Translations under genes and position numbers: made by a program | Shown: in pieces, positions 17,504 through 26,154 of the stretch | Layout: each line of letters begins with the position of its first letter | Numbering within the stretch: position 1 is the first letter of the stretch | Origin: Chryseobacterium indologenes | Lineage (GTDB): Bacteria > Bacteroidota > Bacteroidia > Flavobacteriales > Weeksellaceae | DNA: 64,000 nucleotides | Direction: 5' to 3' | Assembly (NCBI GenBank): GCA_001013295.1 | Contig: LAZY01000004.1 | Location: 1 to 64,000, forward strand | The notes under the pieces: generated by a model | What the model saw: the letters and a program-made list of their open reading frames with translations, nothing else | The model's database searches: none | Told to the model about the DNA's origin: nothing

Positions 17504-18333
17504 TGCTGGAACCAAGTATCGTAAAAGATGAAGAAATAGAATATCTTATCAGAGATGTGTATGATATGTATGGCTATGACTTTTCCGGTTATAGCAGGGC
17601 TTCATTCAAAAGAAGAGTAAACCGCATATGTCTTTTAGATCGCTTTACGAGTTTTGCAGAGCTCAGATACACCATTATGAATGATACAGAATATCTAAAA
17701 CGTTTTGTAGAAGAAGTTACAGTAAATGTTACGGAGATGTTCAGGGATCCCTCATTTTACAAAACATTGCGCGACAAGATTCTGCCCCAGTTGGGTACCT
17801 ATCCGCTGATCCGGATCTGGATTGCAGGATGCTCAACCGGAGAAGAAGCGTATTCTATAGCCATTCTCCTGAAAGAAGCAGGCCTTTACAGTAAATCTCT
17901 GATTTATGGTACCGATTTGAATCCTGCCGTTCTTGAAACGGCCAGAGCAGGGATTTTTCCACTACAGCAGATGAAGCTGTATTCAGAAAACTATATACTT
18001 TCAGGAGGAATCAAAGATTTTTCTGATTACTATACAGCCAATTATGACAGTGTAAGATTTGATAAAAGCCTGCAGGAAAAGTTAATCTTGTCAACACATA
18101 ATCTTGTATCAGACAGTTCTTTTAATAGCTTTCAGTTGATTTTGTGCAGAAATGTATTGATTTATTTTGACAGGGAGCTGCAGGAAAGAGTATTCAGGCT
18201 TTTCGATAACAGTCTGGAGAATTTAGGTTTTCTTGCATTGGGTGCAAAAGAAACACTCCGATTTTCTACTATTGAAAAAAACTATCATCAGGTTGAAGAT
18301 CAGAAGATCTGGAAAAAAATTGACCACCATTAA
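17503..18333 (+). CDS. CheR-type protein glutamate methyltransferase
   Basis: 276 residues. The N-terminal helical domain is followed by the SAM-binding core GCSTGEEAYSIAILLKE near residue 105, YGTDLNPAVLETA and the CheR signature LCRNVLIYFDRELQERVF near residue 210. In chemotaxis this enzyme methylates receptor glutamates. No receptor, CheA, CheW or flagellar gene is present in the window, so the substrate is likely something else, for instance the membrane hybrid kinase. Start codon overlaps the preceding stop. Confidence 0.92.
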   Translation: MLEPSIVKDEEIEYLIRDVYDMYGYDFSGYSRASFKRRVNRICLLDRFTSFAELRYTIMNDTEYLKRFVEEVTVNVTEMFRDPSFYKTLRDKILPQLGTYPLIRIWIAGCSTGEEAYSIAILLKEAGLYSKSLIYGTDLNPAVLETARAGIFPLQQMKLYSENYILSGGIKDFSDYYTANYDSVRFDKSLQEKLILSTHNLVSDSSFNSFQLILCRNVLIYFDRELQERVFRLFDNSLENLGFLALGAKETLRFSTIEKNYHQVEDQKIWKKIDHH

Positions 18334-18344
18334 TAATTGCTGTT

Positions 18345-18914
18345 ATGAAATCACAAACCAATACAGAATTAATTGTTATAGGAGGATCAGCAGGAAGCTT
18401 ACAGGTCATTATAGAAATGATCAAAAATCTGGATCATATGACCCCTGTTCCTATTGTACTTGTGATCCATCGCAAAGCACAATCCGGGGATGTTCTACGG
18501 ATTTTACTGCAGCAGTTTACCCAAATAGCCGTTGTAGAAATTGAGGATAAGACAGAACTTGAAGAAAATACCATATATCTTGTTCCTGCAGATTATCATC
18601 TATTGTTTGAGAATCATAAAAATATGTCATTAGACAGTTCTGAGAAAATGAATTATTCACGTCCTTCCATAGATGTGACATTCAGGTCTGCAGCAGAGAT
18701 TTACGGCGAAAATGTGATTGGTGTCCTTTTATCAGGAGCTAATGCTGACGGAGTAGAAGGGCTTAGCTATATAAAAAAGTATAAGGGAAAGGTCTGGATT
18801 CAGGATCCGGAAACTGCGGAAGTGGACTATATGCCAAGACATGCTATAGAGGAAATTGATTATGATTTAATAATCACACCCAATACTTTAGCGAACTATA
18901 TAAAACAATTATAA
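18345..18914 (+). CDS. CheB-type methylesterase domain protein (no receiver)
   Basis: 189 residues, equal to the catalytic half of CheB. The serine lies in IGGSAGSLQVI, the histidine in VLVIHRKAQSG and the aspartate in LLSGANADGVEGL, matching the Ser-His-Asp triad positions. The N-terminal receiver of classical CheB is missing; a separate receiver encoded either side could supply control. It follows CheR after 11 bases. Together they form a reversible methylation pair without a visible chemoreceptor. Confidence 0.88.
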   Translation: MKSQTNTELIVIGGSAGSLQVIIEMIKNLDHMTPVPIVLVIHRKAQSGDVLRILLQQFTQIAVVEIEDKTELEENTIYLVPADYHLLFENHKNMSLDSSEKMNYSRPSIDVTFRSAAEIYGENVIGVLLSGANADGVEGLSYIKKYKGKVWIQDPETAEVDYMPRHAIEEIDYDLIITPNTLANYIKQL

Positions 18915-18942
18915 TATTTCAGAATAGAATAATCTAAATAAT

Positions 18943-19314
18943 ATGAGTAAAAAGAAGATTTTAATTTTTGATGATGATACAGCTATTTTAGAAGTGATCA
19001 CCATTATATTTGAAGAAAACGGATACGATGTCAGAATCTCAGAGACGTCACACGATATACTTGAGAAAGTGGCAGACTATCAGCCGGACGTTATCTTGAT
19101 GGATAACTGGATCCCGAAAATTGGTGGGGTGGAAGCTACGAAACTGCTTAAAAGTACTGAAGAATTTAAGCATATTCCGGTTATTTATGTTACAGCCAAT
19201 AATGATATTGTAGCATTAGCATCAGAAGCACAGGCAGATGACTATGTTTCAAAGCCTTTTAACTTGGATGATCTGGAACTAATGGTTGCTAAACATATAG
19301 AAGCAAAGGTGTAG
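18943..19314 (+). CDS. Single-domain response regulator
   Basis: 123 residues, receiver only: FDDDTAI acidic pocket, phospho-acceptor in VILMDNWIPKIGG, threonine in YVTAN and lysine in YVSKPF. The aspartate motif DNWIP differs from the MPxxDG form of its neighbours, so it probably has other partners. Last gene of the two-component block, ended by a terminator shared with the convergent small gene. Confidence 0.9.
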   Translation: MSKKKILIFDDDTAILEVITIIFEENGYDVRISETSHDILEKVADYQPDVILMDNWIPKIGGVEATKLLKSTEEFKHIPVIYVTANNDIVALASEAQADDYVSKPFNLDDLELMVAKHIEAKV

Positions 19315-19340
19315 GAATGCCGGGATCATAAATCATCATA

Positions 19341-19367
19341 AAACTCTCAGATTCTGAGAGTTTTTTT
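19341..19367. terminator. Bidirectional intrinsic terminator
   Basis: AAACTCTCAG pairs with CTGAGAGTTT around a three-base loop, followed by a T-run; it separates convergent genes ending at 19314 and 19366. Confidence 0.88.
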
Positions 19368-19653
19368 ATTGGTTTTCCAATGCGGAAATAATCTGGGTTT
19401 TTGTCAGAGAACAGGTGTTAACATCCTGAATCAAAGAAGATAATAAAAAGTAAAGATCGGGGTTTTCCAGCGTAATCTCCGAAAATGTTTTCACAAGAAT
19501 AAGTTTCTTTGAAACAATATTATGCACAACAACGTACTCGTTGCAGACATTAACATCCATATTCAAATCCTTTTTTATAACCAAACTGAAGTAATCATCA
19601 ATATATTTTTTATCTCTGACTAAATGTAGCGGTTCAGTTTTTATAGGGTCCAT
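19366..19653 (-). CDS. Hypothetical protein sharing the photolyase promoter
   Basis: 95 residues from ATG at 19653; a TTG eleven codons upstream is possible but less likely. No signal peptide, membrane segment, cysteine motif or family I recognise. The protein is acidic with a predicted mix of strands and helices. It is transcribed divergently from the photolyase gene from a promoter whose -7 box lies in one arm of a 12-bp inverted repeat, which suggests that it belongs to the same photoprotection regulon. Function is unknown. Confidence 0.6.
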   Translation of the reverse strand: MDPIKTEPLHLVRDKKYIDDYFSLVIKKDLNMDVNVCNEYVVVHNIVSKKLILVKTFSEITLENPDLYFLLSSLIQDVNTCSLTKTQIISALENQ

Positions 19654-19714
19654 AACTATTATTTTATGCCTATTTATTTTAAACAAGTTTTATGCCGTCT
19701 TTAAATATTTGGTT

Positions 19715-19754
19715 TACAAATATACTTTTTTTATTATTTGGTAGTATATTTGTA
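19715..19754. promoter_or_regulatory. Divergent promoter/operator between the 95-residue protein and photolyase
   Basis: TACAAATATACT (19715-19726) is the exact reverse complement of AGTATATTTGTA (19743-19754), a perfect 12-bp dyad with a 16-base spacer. Each arm contains a TAnnTTTG -7 box facing outward: CAAATATA at 19717-19724 read on the minus strand, and TATATTTG at 19745-19752 on the plus strand. The same 12-mer is found at the carotenoid operon promoter (3225-3236). It is most simply a shared regulator site that covers both promoters. Confidence 0.7.
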
Positions 19755-19798
19755 TCTAAATAAAAATAACGAAGACTATATCTTATTTAAGACAGATC

Positions 19799-21082
19799 AT
19801 GGATAAAGTGAATATTTTTTGGTTCAGGAGGGATCTCAGGCTGGAAGACAATACGGGATTTCATCATGCCCTTAATTCAGGAATAAAGGTTATTCCTGTC
19901 TTTATATTTGATACAGAAATACTGGATCAGCTTCAGGATAAAAGTGACAGAAGGGTAGACTATATTCATCAGGCATTACAACAGATTCACAAAGAACTGA
20001 AAAACCATAACAGCGGGCTCTATGTATATCATGGCACTCCAATCGAAGCCTTTAAAAAAATAATCCGGGATTTTAAGGTAGACCGGGTTTTTTGTAACAG
20101 GGATTATGAACCACAGGCAATAAAACGGGATCGGCAGATCGCTGATTTCCTGCAAGAGCATCATATTCAACTGCAAGATTTCAAAGATCAGGTCATATTT
20201 GAAAAAAATGATATTCTAAAAAATGACCTTTCTCCCTATACAGTTTTTACTCCATACTCAAAAAAATGGAAAGAAAATCTGAAAAATATAGAAACTTTTA
20301 CGCTCAACAAAAGCCATTTTGCCAGCTATAACGGACCTACAGAGATCATTTCACTGAACGAAATCGGATTCGAGAAAACGGATCTTCATTACATAAAACC
20401 TGAACTGAACAGCCAGGTAATAGAGTCTTACGGAAAATACAGGGACTTTCCCGCAATGGATCATACCACTCGCCTTGGTATAGCACTTCGTTTTGGAACC
20501 ATTTCGGTACGGAAATGTGTACAGTATGCTGCTAAACATAATGAAGTATGGCTTAATGAACTTATCTGGAGAGAGTTTTTTATGCAGATCCTGTATCATT
20601 TTCCAATGGTTGTCCACCAGTGTTTTAAAGCAAAATATGAAAATATTGCATGGAGAAACAACGAAGAAGAATTTAAAGCATGGTGCGAAGGGAGAACGGG
20701 TTATCCCATTGTAGATGCAGGAATGAGGCAGCTGAATGAAACCGGATTTATGCACAACCGCGTAAGAATGATTACGGCAAGCTTCCTTACCAAACACCTT
20801 TTGATTGACTGGCGGTGGGGTGAAGCTTACTTTGCTGAAAAACTGTTAGATTATGATCTGGCAGCCAATAACGGAAACTGGCAGTGGGCTGCAGGCTGTG
20901 GCTGCGATGCGGCTCCCTATTTCAGAATATTCAATCCCTACGAACAGACAAAGAAATTTGATAAAGACGCTCAGTACATCAGAAAGTGGCTTCCTGAAGA
21001 TTATACGGAAGACCCCATTGTAGAACACACAAAAGCAAGAGAAAGAGCATTAACTACTTATAAAAAAGCCCTGGCGGAATAA
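19799..21082 (+). CDS. phrB: Deoxyribodipyrimidine photolyase (class I CPD-type)
   Basis: 427 residues. It repairs UV-induced pyrimidine dimers with blue light and FAD. The N-terminal antenna domain begins VNIFWFRRDLRLEDN; the C-terminal FAD domain contains ELIWREFFMQILYHFP, GYPIVDAGMRQL and the signature LDYDLAANNGNWQWAAGCG, with the tryptophans of the electron-transfer chain and the family tail RIFNPYEQTKKFD. Length is normal. First gene of photolyase-ferrochelatase-MarR, transcribed from a promoter in the dyad at 19715-19754. Confidence 0.94.
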   Translation: MDKVNIFWFRRDLRLEDNTGFHHALNSGIKVIPVFIFDTEILDQLQDKSDRRVDYIHQALQQIHKELKNHNSGLYVYHGTPIEAFKKIIRDFKVDRVFCNRDYEPQAIKRDRQIADFLQEHHIQLQDFKDQVIFEKNDILKNDLSPYTVFTPYSKKWKENLKNIETFTLNKSHFASYNGPTEIISLNEIGFEKTDLHYIKPELNSQVIESYGKYRDFPAMDHTTRLGIALRFGTISVRKCVQYAAKHNEVWLNELIWREFFMQILYHFPMVVHQCFKAKYENIAWRNNEEEFKAWCEGRTGYPIVDAGMRQLNETGFMHNRVRMITASFLTKHLLIDWRWGEAYFAEKLLDYDLAANNGNWQWAAGCGCDAAPYFRIFNPYEQTKKFDKDAQYIRKWLPEDYTEDPIVEHTKARERALTTYKKALAE

Positions 21083-21119
21083 CAGGTCATATACGATTCA
21101 CAAATAAAAATAAATAACA

Positions 21120-22148
21120 TTGGCTAAAAAAGGAATTTTATTAATCAATCTTGGCTCTCCGAGATCCACCGCTGTAGAAGATGTGAAGGAATATCTGGAT
21201 GAATTTCTGATGGATGAAAAAGTAATTGATTATCGCTGGATCTTCCGGGCACTTCTCGTTCAGGGAATCATCTTAAAGACCAGACCTGCAAAATCAGTAG
21301 AAGCTTATAAAACTGTATGGACAGACGAAGGATCTCCACTTATTGTGATCACAAAAAAGATACAGAAGAAGCTGCAGAATCTCGTAGATGTACCTGTGGA
21401 AATAGGCATGAGATATGCAGAACCAAGCATTGAAACCGGCATCAGGAATCTTGTTGAAAAAGGAATCACAGAAATTGTACTGTTTCCCCTTTATCCGCAA
21501 TACGCAATGAGTACCACTGAAACCGTAATTGAAAAAGCAGAAGAAATCAGGAAAAAGAAATTCCCCGGTGTAAGAATCAATTATGTACAGCCTTTTTATA
21601 ACCGGGATATGTATACCGATTGCCTCGCGGAAAGCATCAGGGAAAAACTTCCAGAAAACTTTGATGCCCTGTTGTTTTCCTATCATGGTGTTCCCGAACG
21701 GCATATTTACAAAACAGATCCTACAAAGACCTGTAATATGAATGATTGCTGTTATAAAGATACCCATCCCAGCCATTCGTTTTGCTATCGTCACCAATGC
21801 TTTAATACGACCGAATCTGTCATCAGGAAACTTGAATTGCCGAAAGATAAAGTCATTGTTTCTTTTCAGTCCAGATTAGGAAAAGATAAATGGATAGAAC
21901 CGTATACAGATCATACATTAAAAACCATTCCGGGAAGAGGAATTAAAAACCTTGCAGTAGTTTGTCCTGCTTTTGTTTCAGACTGCCTGGAAACCCTGGA
22001 AGAAATTTCGGTTGAAGGAAAAGAGCAGTTTATGGAAGCTGGGGGTGAAAACTTCACCTATATTCCTTGCCTGAATGACGAGGATCGGTGGATTGAAGTG
22101 ATCCGCACCTTGTGTGAAGAACAGCTCGATCAATTTTATTTCGTCTAG
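21120..22148 (+). CDS. hemH: Ferrochelatase
   Basis: 342 residues. It inserts ferrous iron into protoporphyrin IX, the last step of heme synthesis. The start GILLINLGSPRS, the active-site histidine motif LLFSYHGVPERH near residue 190 and SFQSRLGKDKWIEPYTD near residue 250 are all diagnostic. Cysteines in the KTCNMNDCCYKDTH region may bind a metal or iron-sulfur cluster. The start is a TTG at 21120; no ATG occurs before residue 30 in this frame. Located 37 bases after photolyase; removing photosensitising porphyrin would fit a light-stress operon. Confidence 0.94.
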   Translation: MAKKGILLINLGSPRSTAVEDVKEYLDEFLMDEKVIDYRWIFRALLVQGIILKTRPAKSVEAYKTVWTDEGSPLIVITKKIQKKLQNLVDVPVEIGMRYAEPSIETGIRNLVEKGITEIVLFPLYPQYAMSTTETVIEKAEEIRKKKFPGVRINYVQPFYNRDMYTDCLAESIREKLPENFDALLFSYHGVPERHIYKTDPTKTCNMNDCCYKDTHPSHSFCYRHQCFNTTESVIRKLELPKDKVIVSFQSRLGKDKWIEPYTDHTLKTIPGRGIKNLAVVCPAFVSDCLETLEEISVEGKEQFMEAGGENFTYIPCLNDEDRWIEVIRTLCEEQLDQFYFV

Positions 22149-22187
22149 TTTTGAGTATATTATTGCGCAACTCTTTAGGAAATTAGG

Positions 22188-22200
22188 TATTTTTGTAAAC
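22188..22200 (+). promoter_or_regulatory. Candidate internal promoter of the second MarR gene
   Basis: TATTTTTG (22188-22195) matches TAnnTTTG and is followed by TAAAC, resembling the arm sequence of the photolyase operator. It lies 17 bases before the start codon; the first MarR gene has its box 18 bases before its start. The regulator can therefore probably be made independently of photolyase. Confidence 0.5.
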
Positions 22201-22212
22201 TATTTAGCGGAT

Positions 22213-22890
22213 ATGAATTATACACTTATTAAAGATTTTATAGACTTGTTGCAGGAATTCGAAAACGAAGTCCAGGCTTCTCCTGATTTATATCCGGGAA
22301 CAGTTCAGGGCTTTAAAGCATGGATTTCTGATAAGGAGAATACAGAACAGAGAAATCATTCCGAAGAACCCTACTGGGAAGGTAAGGAAAATGGAAGAAC
22401 GCCGGAAAGTGCAATAAGTACATTGCTTGTTCATCTGAACCGATATGCTAAGACCTATTCAAAATCTGCTATCATGGACTCTGAATTTTCCACTCAGGAA
22501 GATTTTATCTATCTCATCAATCTGAAAGCTTTTGGTGAGATGACGAAGATGGCTCTTATCAAAAAAAATATTCATGATAAACCTGTAGGAATGCTCATCA
22601 TTACCAGACTTCTTCGTCAGGGACTTATTGAACAGACAGATTCTGATCTGGATAAAAGAAGTAAACTGGTCCGTATTACTGAAAGAGGGTTGCAGATCCT
22701 GGAAAACCAAATGGAAAAGATCCGCCAGGCGACCAATATTGTTGCAGGAAATCTTACTCACACAGAAAAGATGGAACTGATCCGTATCCTTAATAAGCTG
22801 GATCGCTTCCATTATCCTATTTTTTCAAGGAACATCAATTCAGATGACCTGATCAATACAGTATATAACGAATATTCATTGGAAGTTTAG
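22213..22890 (+). CDS. MarR-type winged-helix regulator (photolyase operon)
   Basis: 225 residues, paralogous over the whole length to the regulator at 3253-3909; matching blocks include GFKAWISDKE, W-x-GKE-x-GR, NRYAKTYSKS, FIYLINLKAFGEMTKMALI and the C-terminal NLTHTEKMELIRILNKLD. It has the same unusual N-terminal extension before the MarR fold and a basic wing SDLDKRSKLVRITERG. Start at ATG 22213 matches the paralogue and a -7 box just upstream; earlier in-frame codons run back into the ferrochelatase gene. MarR dimers can be homo- or heterodimers, so the pair might act together. Confidence 0.85.
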   Translation: MNYTLIKDFIDLLQEFENEVQASPDLYPGTVQGFKAWISDKENTEQRNHSEEPYWEGKENGRTPESAISTLLVHLNRYAKTYSKSAIMDSEFSTQEDFIYLINLKAFGEMTKMALIKKNIHDKPVGMLIITRLLRQGLIEQTDSDLDKRSKLVRITERGLQILENQMEKIRQATNIVAGNLTHTEKMELIRILNKLDRFHYPIFSRNINSDDLINTVYNEYSLEV

Positions 22891-23664
22891 TTATTGTATG
22901 TATCTTCATATGACTGCCGAAAGATGTAGCTTTATATAATATACCAGTTTATGTAAAGCTTTGCAGTCCTTTATTGTCAAGCCAGTTACTTGATAACTAT
23001 TATTCTGCTTTTAATCCTTAGAAGCGTTAAAGTCTCATTTTATATTATAAAGAATGAACTGGAGCATAGAGCGATCTGTATCATGCCTGTATTTTCAAAT
23101 AATGATTTATACAGCATAGGAGAAATTGTTGTTCTGGCCATATCGCCATGATGTAACAGGAGGTCGTAACAAATCGGCAATGGAATTCTAAGTCCATTCT
23201 ATCTTTGTTTTTTTTAAAATCAACATATATTGTATATTATTATAAAAAATAGACACTGTCATTTGTTTATAATAAAAAACTCAAGCTCTTTTAATGCAAA
23301 ATATTTAAAAATTCACCTATTCACAGTGCTTAAGTTTGGAGGCATGTTTTGTATAATTTAAAGTTTTTAAAGAGAATATTCAGTGTGGTCCAAAAGGGAG
23401 ATATTCATTATTTGTTGGCCATCCAAAATATTAACAATATCAAAGTTTAGGGCTAAGTTTCAGGAATATTTATAATTGAAAAAAAGAAATAGAGAACTTA
23501 CATGGTGGGAGCCCGATCGAATTTATTTGAGTTCACCAAAATGAGATTTATAAAATTTTCTTTACATAATTTTACTATATATGAAATATAATTAAATATA
23601 TCCAAAAATAATTCATATATTAATGAATAAAAACACTATTTTAGTGATGTAAACTAATGACGTC
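22891..23664. other. Long AT-rich intergenic region
   Basis: About 770 bases without a supportable gene on either strand. A small hairpin TGGC-CATATC-GCCA lies near 23147. TGACGTCA (23658-23665) is a perfect palindrome overlapping the start codon of the following regulator. I saw no clear terminator after the MarR gene and no convincing sigma54-type -24/-12 promoter. It likely carries regulatory sequence for the signalling block downstream. Confidence 0.5.
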
Positions 23665-25008
23665 ATGAGAATATTTTTAGTAGATGATGATCCCTTCTTT
23701 GGAGAAATGCTTAAGTATCATCTTCAGCTCAATCCTGATTATGAAGTTTTTTTGTATAATACGGCCAAAGATTGTCTTTCCGAGTTGTATCGTAATCCGG
23801 ATATTATCTGTATTGATTTTGGTTTACCTGATATACAGGGAGATGAACTTTTTAAGCAGATAAAAAATGTATATCCGGATCTGCCTATAATTGTTATTAG
23901 TGGTCAGGAAAATATTTCAGTGGCAATTAATTTTCTTAAGCAGGGGGCAAAAGACTATATTGTTAAAAACGAACATACTAAAGAACTTTTGTGGAGTTCA
24001 ATTATTCGGCTCAAGGAAAATATTTCATTGAAGCAGGAAGTTGAAGACTTAAAAGAGGAGCTTGAAAAAAAATATAGCTTTGAGAAAACAATTATTGGAC
24101 AAAGTGACTCCTTAAAAGCTATATTTTCCAAGATTAGCAAGGCTCTTAACTCAAATATTAATGTTTCAGTTACCGGAGAAACAGGAACAGGAAAAGAAGT
24201 TGTCGCCAAGGCAATTCACTTTAATTCTACCCGAAAAAGCAAACCATTTGTAGCTGTTAATATGGCCGCAATTCCTAAAGATCTTATGGAAAGCGAATTT
24301 TTTGGACACGAAAAAGGAGCTTTTACTGGAGCTAATGATCGATCAATCGGAAAATTTGAACAGGCAAATGGAGGAACGATCTTTTTAGATGAAATTGCAG
24401 AATTGGATTTTAATCTTCAAAGCAAACTTCTTCGCGTATTGCAGGAAAGAGAGATTGTCAGGGTAGGAGGAACTCAAAAAATTAAACTTGATATTCGCTT
24501 GATTATTGCAACCCATAAAGATCTGGCCAGTGAGGTTAAAAAAGGAAACTTTCGGGAAGACCTTTATTATAGGATTGTAGGCCTTCCAATAGCATTACCC
24601 CCACTTAGAGATAGAGATCAGGATGTGCTGATTTTGGCTAAACATTTTATTGATTCTTTTTCCAAAGAAAATAAAGTTAAGCCACTTAATTTATCTTCTG
24701 ATGCTAAAAAAAAGCTTCTGAAATATAGTTTTCCAGGAAACGTTAGAGAGTTGAAATCTGTAATAGATCTTGCCTGTGTAATGGCAGAAGGCAATGAAAT
24801 AGAGGCAGATGACATCAATTTTTATCATCTTGAAAAAGAAGCTGAAACATTTCTTACCGGGCATAAAACATTGAAACAATATACCACAGATATTATCCTT
24901 CATTTTTTGAAAAAGAATAATAATGATGTCATCAAGACGGCAAAGATTTTAGATATAGGAAAATCAACGGTCTATAATGTAATCAATAGTGTACCCAAAA
25001 CAAACTAA
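23665..25008 (+). CDS. NtrC-type sigma54 response regulator
   Basis: 447 residues: receiver (1-120; VDDDPF, phospho-acceptor in ICIDFGLPDIQG, VISGQ, IVKN), AAA+ domain with Walker A GETGTGKE near residue 171, intact sigma54-contact loop GAFTGA near residue 217, Walker B IFLDEIAELD and an R-finger region, then a Fis-type helix-turn-helix (AKILDIGKSTVYNVI). It should activate sigma54 promoters when phosphorylated. Only eight bases separate it from the FIST gene. Its receiver resembles the stand-alone receiver at 29796. Target promoters are not evident in the window. Confidence 0.93.
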   Translation: MRIFLVDDDPFFGEMLKYHLQLNPDYEVFLYNTAKDCLSELYRNPDIICIDFGLPDIQGDELFKQIKNVYPDLPIIVISGQENISVAINFLKQGAKDYIVKNEHTKELLWSSIIRLKENISLKQEVEDLKEELEKKYSFEKTIIGQSDSLKAIFSKISKALNSNINVSVTGETGTGKEVVAKAIHFNSTRKSKPFVAVNMAAIPKDLMESEFFGHEKGAFTGANDRSIGKFEQANGGTIFLDEIAELDFNLQSKLLRVLQEREIVRVGGTQKIKLDIRLIIATHKDLASEVKKGNFREDLYYRIVGLPIALPPLRDRDQDVLILAKHFIDSFSKENKVKPLNLSSDAKKKLLKYSFPGNVRELKSVIDLACVMAEGNEIEADDINFYHLEKEAETFLTGHKTLKQYTTDIILHFLKKNNNDVIKTAKILDIGKSTVYNVINSVPKTN

Positions 25009-25016
25009 AAATAATC

Positions 25017-26153
25017 ATGAGAGTTGCCAAATTACTTTATAAAAATGGAAAATGGGAATCTGAACGAAATGATAAAGGGGTAGATTACCAGAGTGCCGTA
25101 CTTGTATTAGGATATGGTGCAAGAAATATATTGGAAGATCCTATATTTTTTTCTGAAGTAAAAAAAATGTTTCCTAAGGCTGATATTGCTCTTTCATCTT
25201 CTTCCGGTGAAATTTTCTGTAATGAAGTCTTTGATGACACGGTAGCCATTACAGTACTGGAATTTTCTTCATCACAAATCAGAACGACACAAATAGATAT
25301 TAATGATTTTCAGGATAGTTTTGAAGCGGGAAACAGACTTATAGAAAATCTTTCTGATGATCATCTTAAATGGGTATTTGTCTTATCAGACGGAAGTAAC
25401 GTTAATGGAAGTAAGCTGGTAGAAGGGCTGAACAATGCCCGCCCTGATAAAGTTTTAATTTCTGGCGGCCTTGCCGGTGATAGTGATAAGTTTGAGAAAA
25501 CAGTCGTGGGGCTTAATCAGGTTCCTGCATCAGATAAAATTGTAGCAATTGGCTTTTATGGAGATCAATTAGAACTTGTTCATGCATCTTATGGAGGCTG
25601 GGAAAGCTTTGGCTTAGAAAGAACAGTGACCAAATCTGAAAAAAATATTCTTTATGAAATAGATAACAGAAATGCACTAGATCTTTATAAGAAATATTTA
25701 GGGAAATATGCTGAAGAATTACCTGGCTCGGCATTACTTTTTCCTCTTTCGTTAAAAATTTCGGAAGATTCAGATCCTGTGGTGAGAACTATTTTATCGA
25801 TTAATGATGAGGGTAATATGATCTTTGCAGGAGATTTGCCGGAAGGAAGTAAGGTAAGATTTATGAAAGCCAATATGGATAGACTTATAGATGCTGCTAA
25901 TGCTGCAGCGGAGGCGTGTTTGGCGATAAATTCAGGCGCTAGCTTAGCAATTATTGTAAGTTGTGTTGGACGAAAACTGGTTCTTGGTGAACGGATTGCG
26001 GAAGAAGTAGAAATTGTGAGAGAGGTATTGGGAAGCAAAACAATATTAACCGGTTTTTATTCTTATGGTGAAATATCTCCTCTGAAGCCCTTTGATGATT
26101 GTGCCTTACACAACCAGACTATTACCATTACCACCGTTAACGAAACTGAATAA
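25017..26153 (+). CDS. FIST-domain sensory protein
   Basis: 378 residues, soluble, with FIST N (about 30-210) and FIST C (about 215-365) patterns: SSSSGEIFCNEVFDDTVAITVLEF, ISGGLAGDSDKFEKT, YGGWESFG-x-ER-x-VTKS and the terminal LTGFYSYGEISPL. FIST proteins are small-molecule sensors linked to kinases; NosP, a FIST hemoprotein, senses nitric oxide and is encoded beside a hybrid kinase that controls biofilm. Here the kinase gene begins two bases after the stop, so FIST is probably its input. The ligand cannot be read from sequence. Confidence 0.88.
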   Translation: MRVAKLLYKNGKWESERNDKGVDYQSAVLVLGYGARNILEDPIFFSEVKKMFPKADIALSSSSGEIFCNEVFDDTVAITVLEFSSSQIRTTQIDINDFQDSFEAGNRLIENLSDDHLKWVFVLSDGSNVNGSKLVEGLNNARPDKVLISGGLAGDSDKFEKTVVGLNQVPASDKIVAIGFYGDQLELVHASYGGWESFGLERTVTKSEKNILYEIDNRNALDLYKKYLGKYAEELPGSALLFPLSLKISEDSDPVVRTILSINDEGNMIFAGDLPEGSKVRFMKANMDRLIDAANAAAEACLAINSGASLAIIVSCVGRKLVLGERIAEEVEIVREVLGSKTILTGFYSYGEISPLKPFDDCALHNQTITITTVNETE

Positions 26154-26154
26154 A

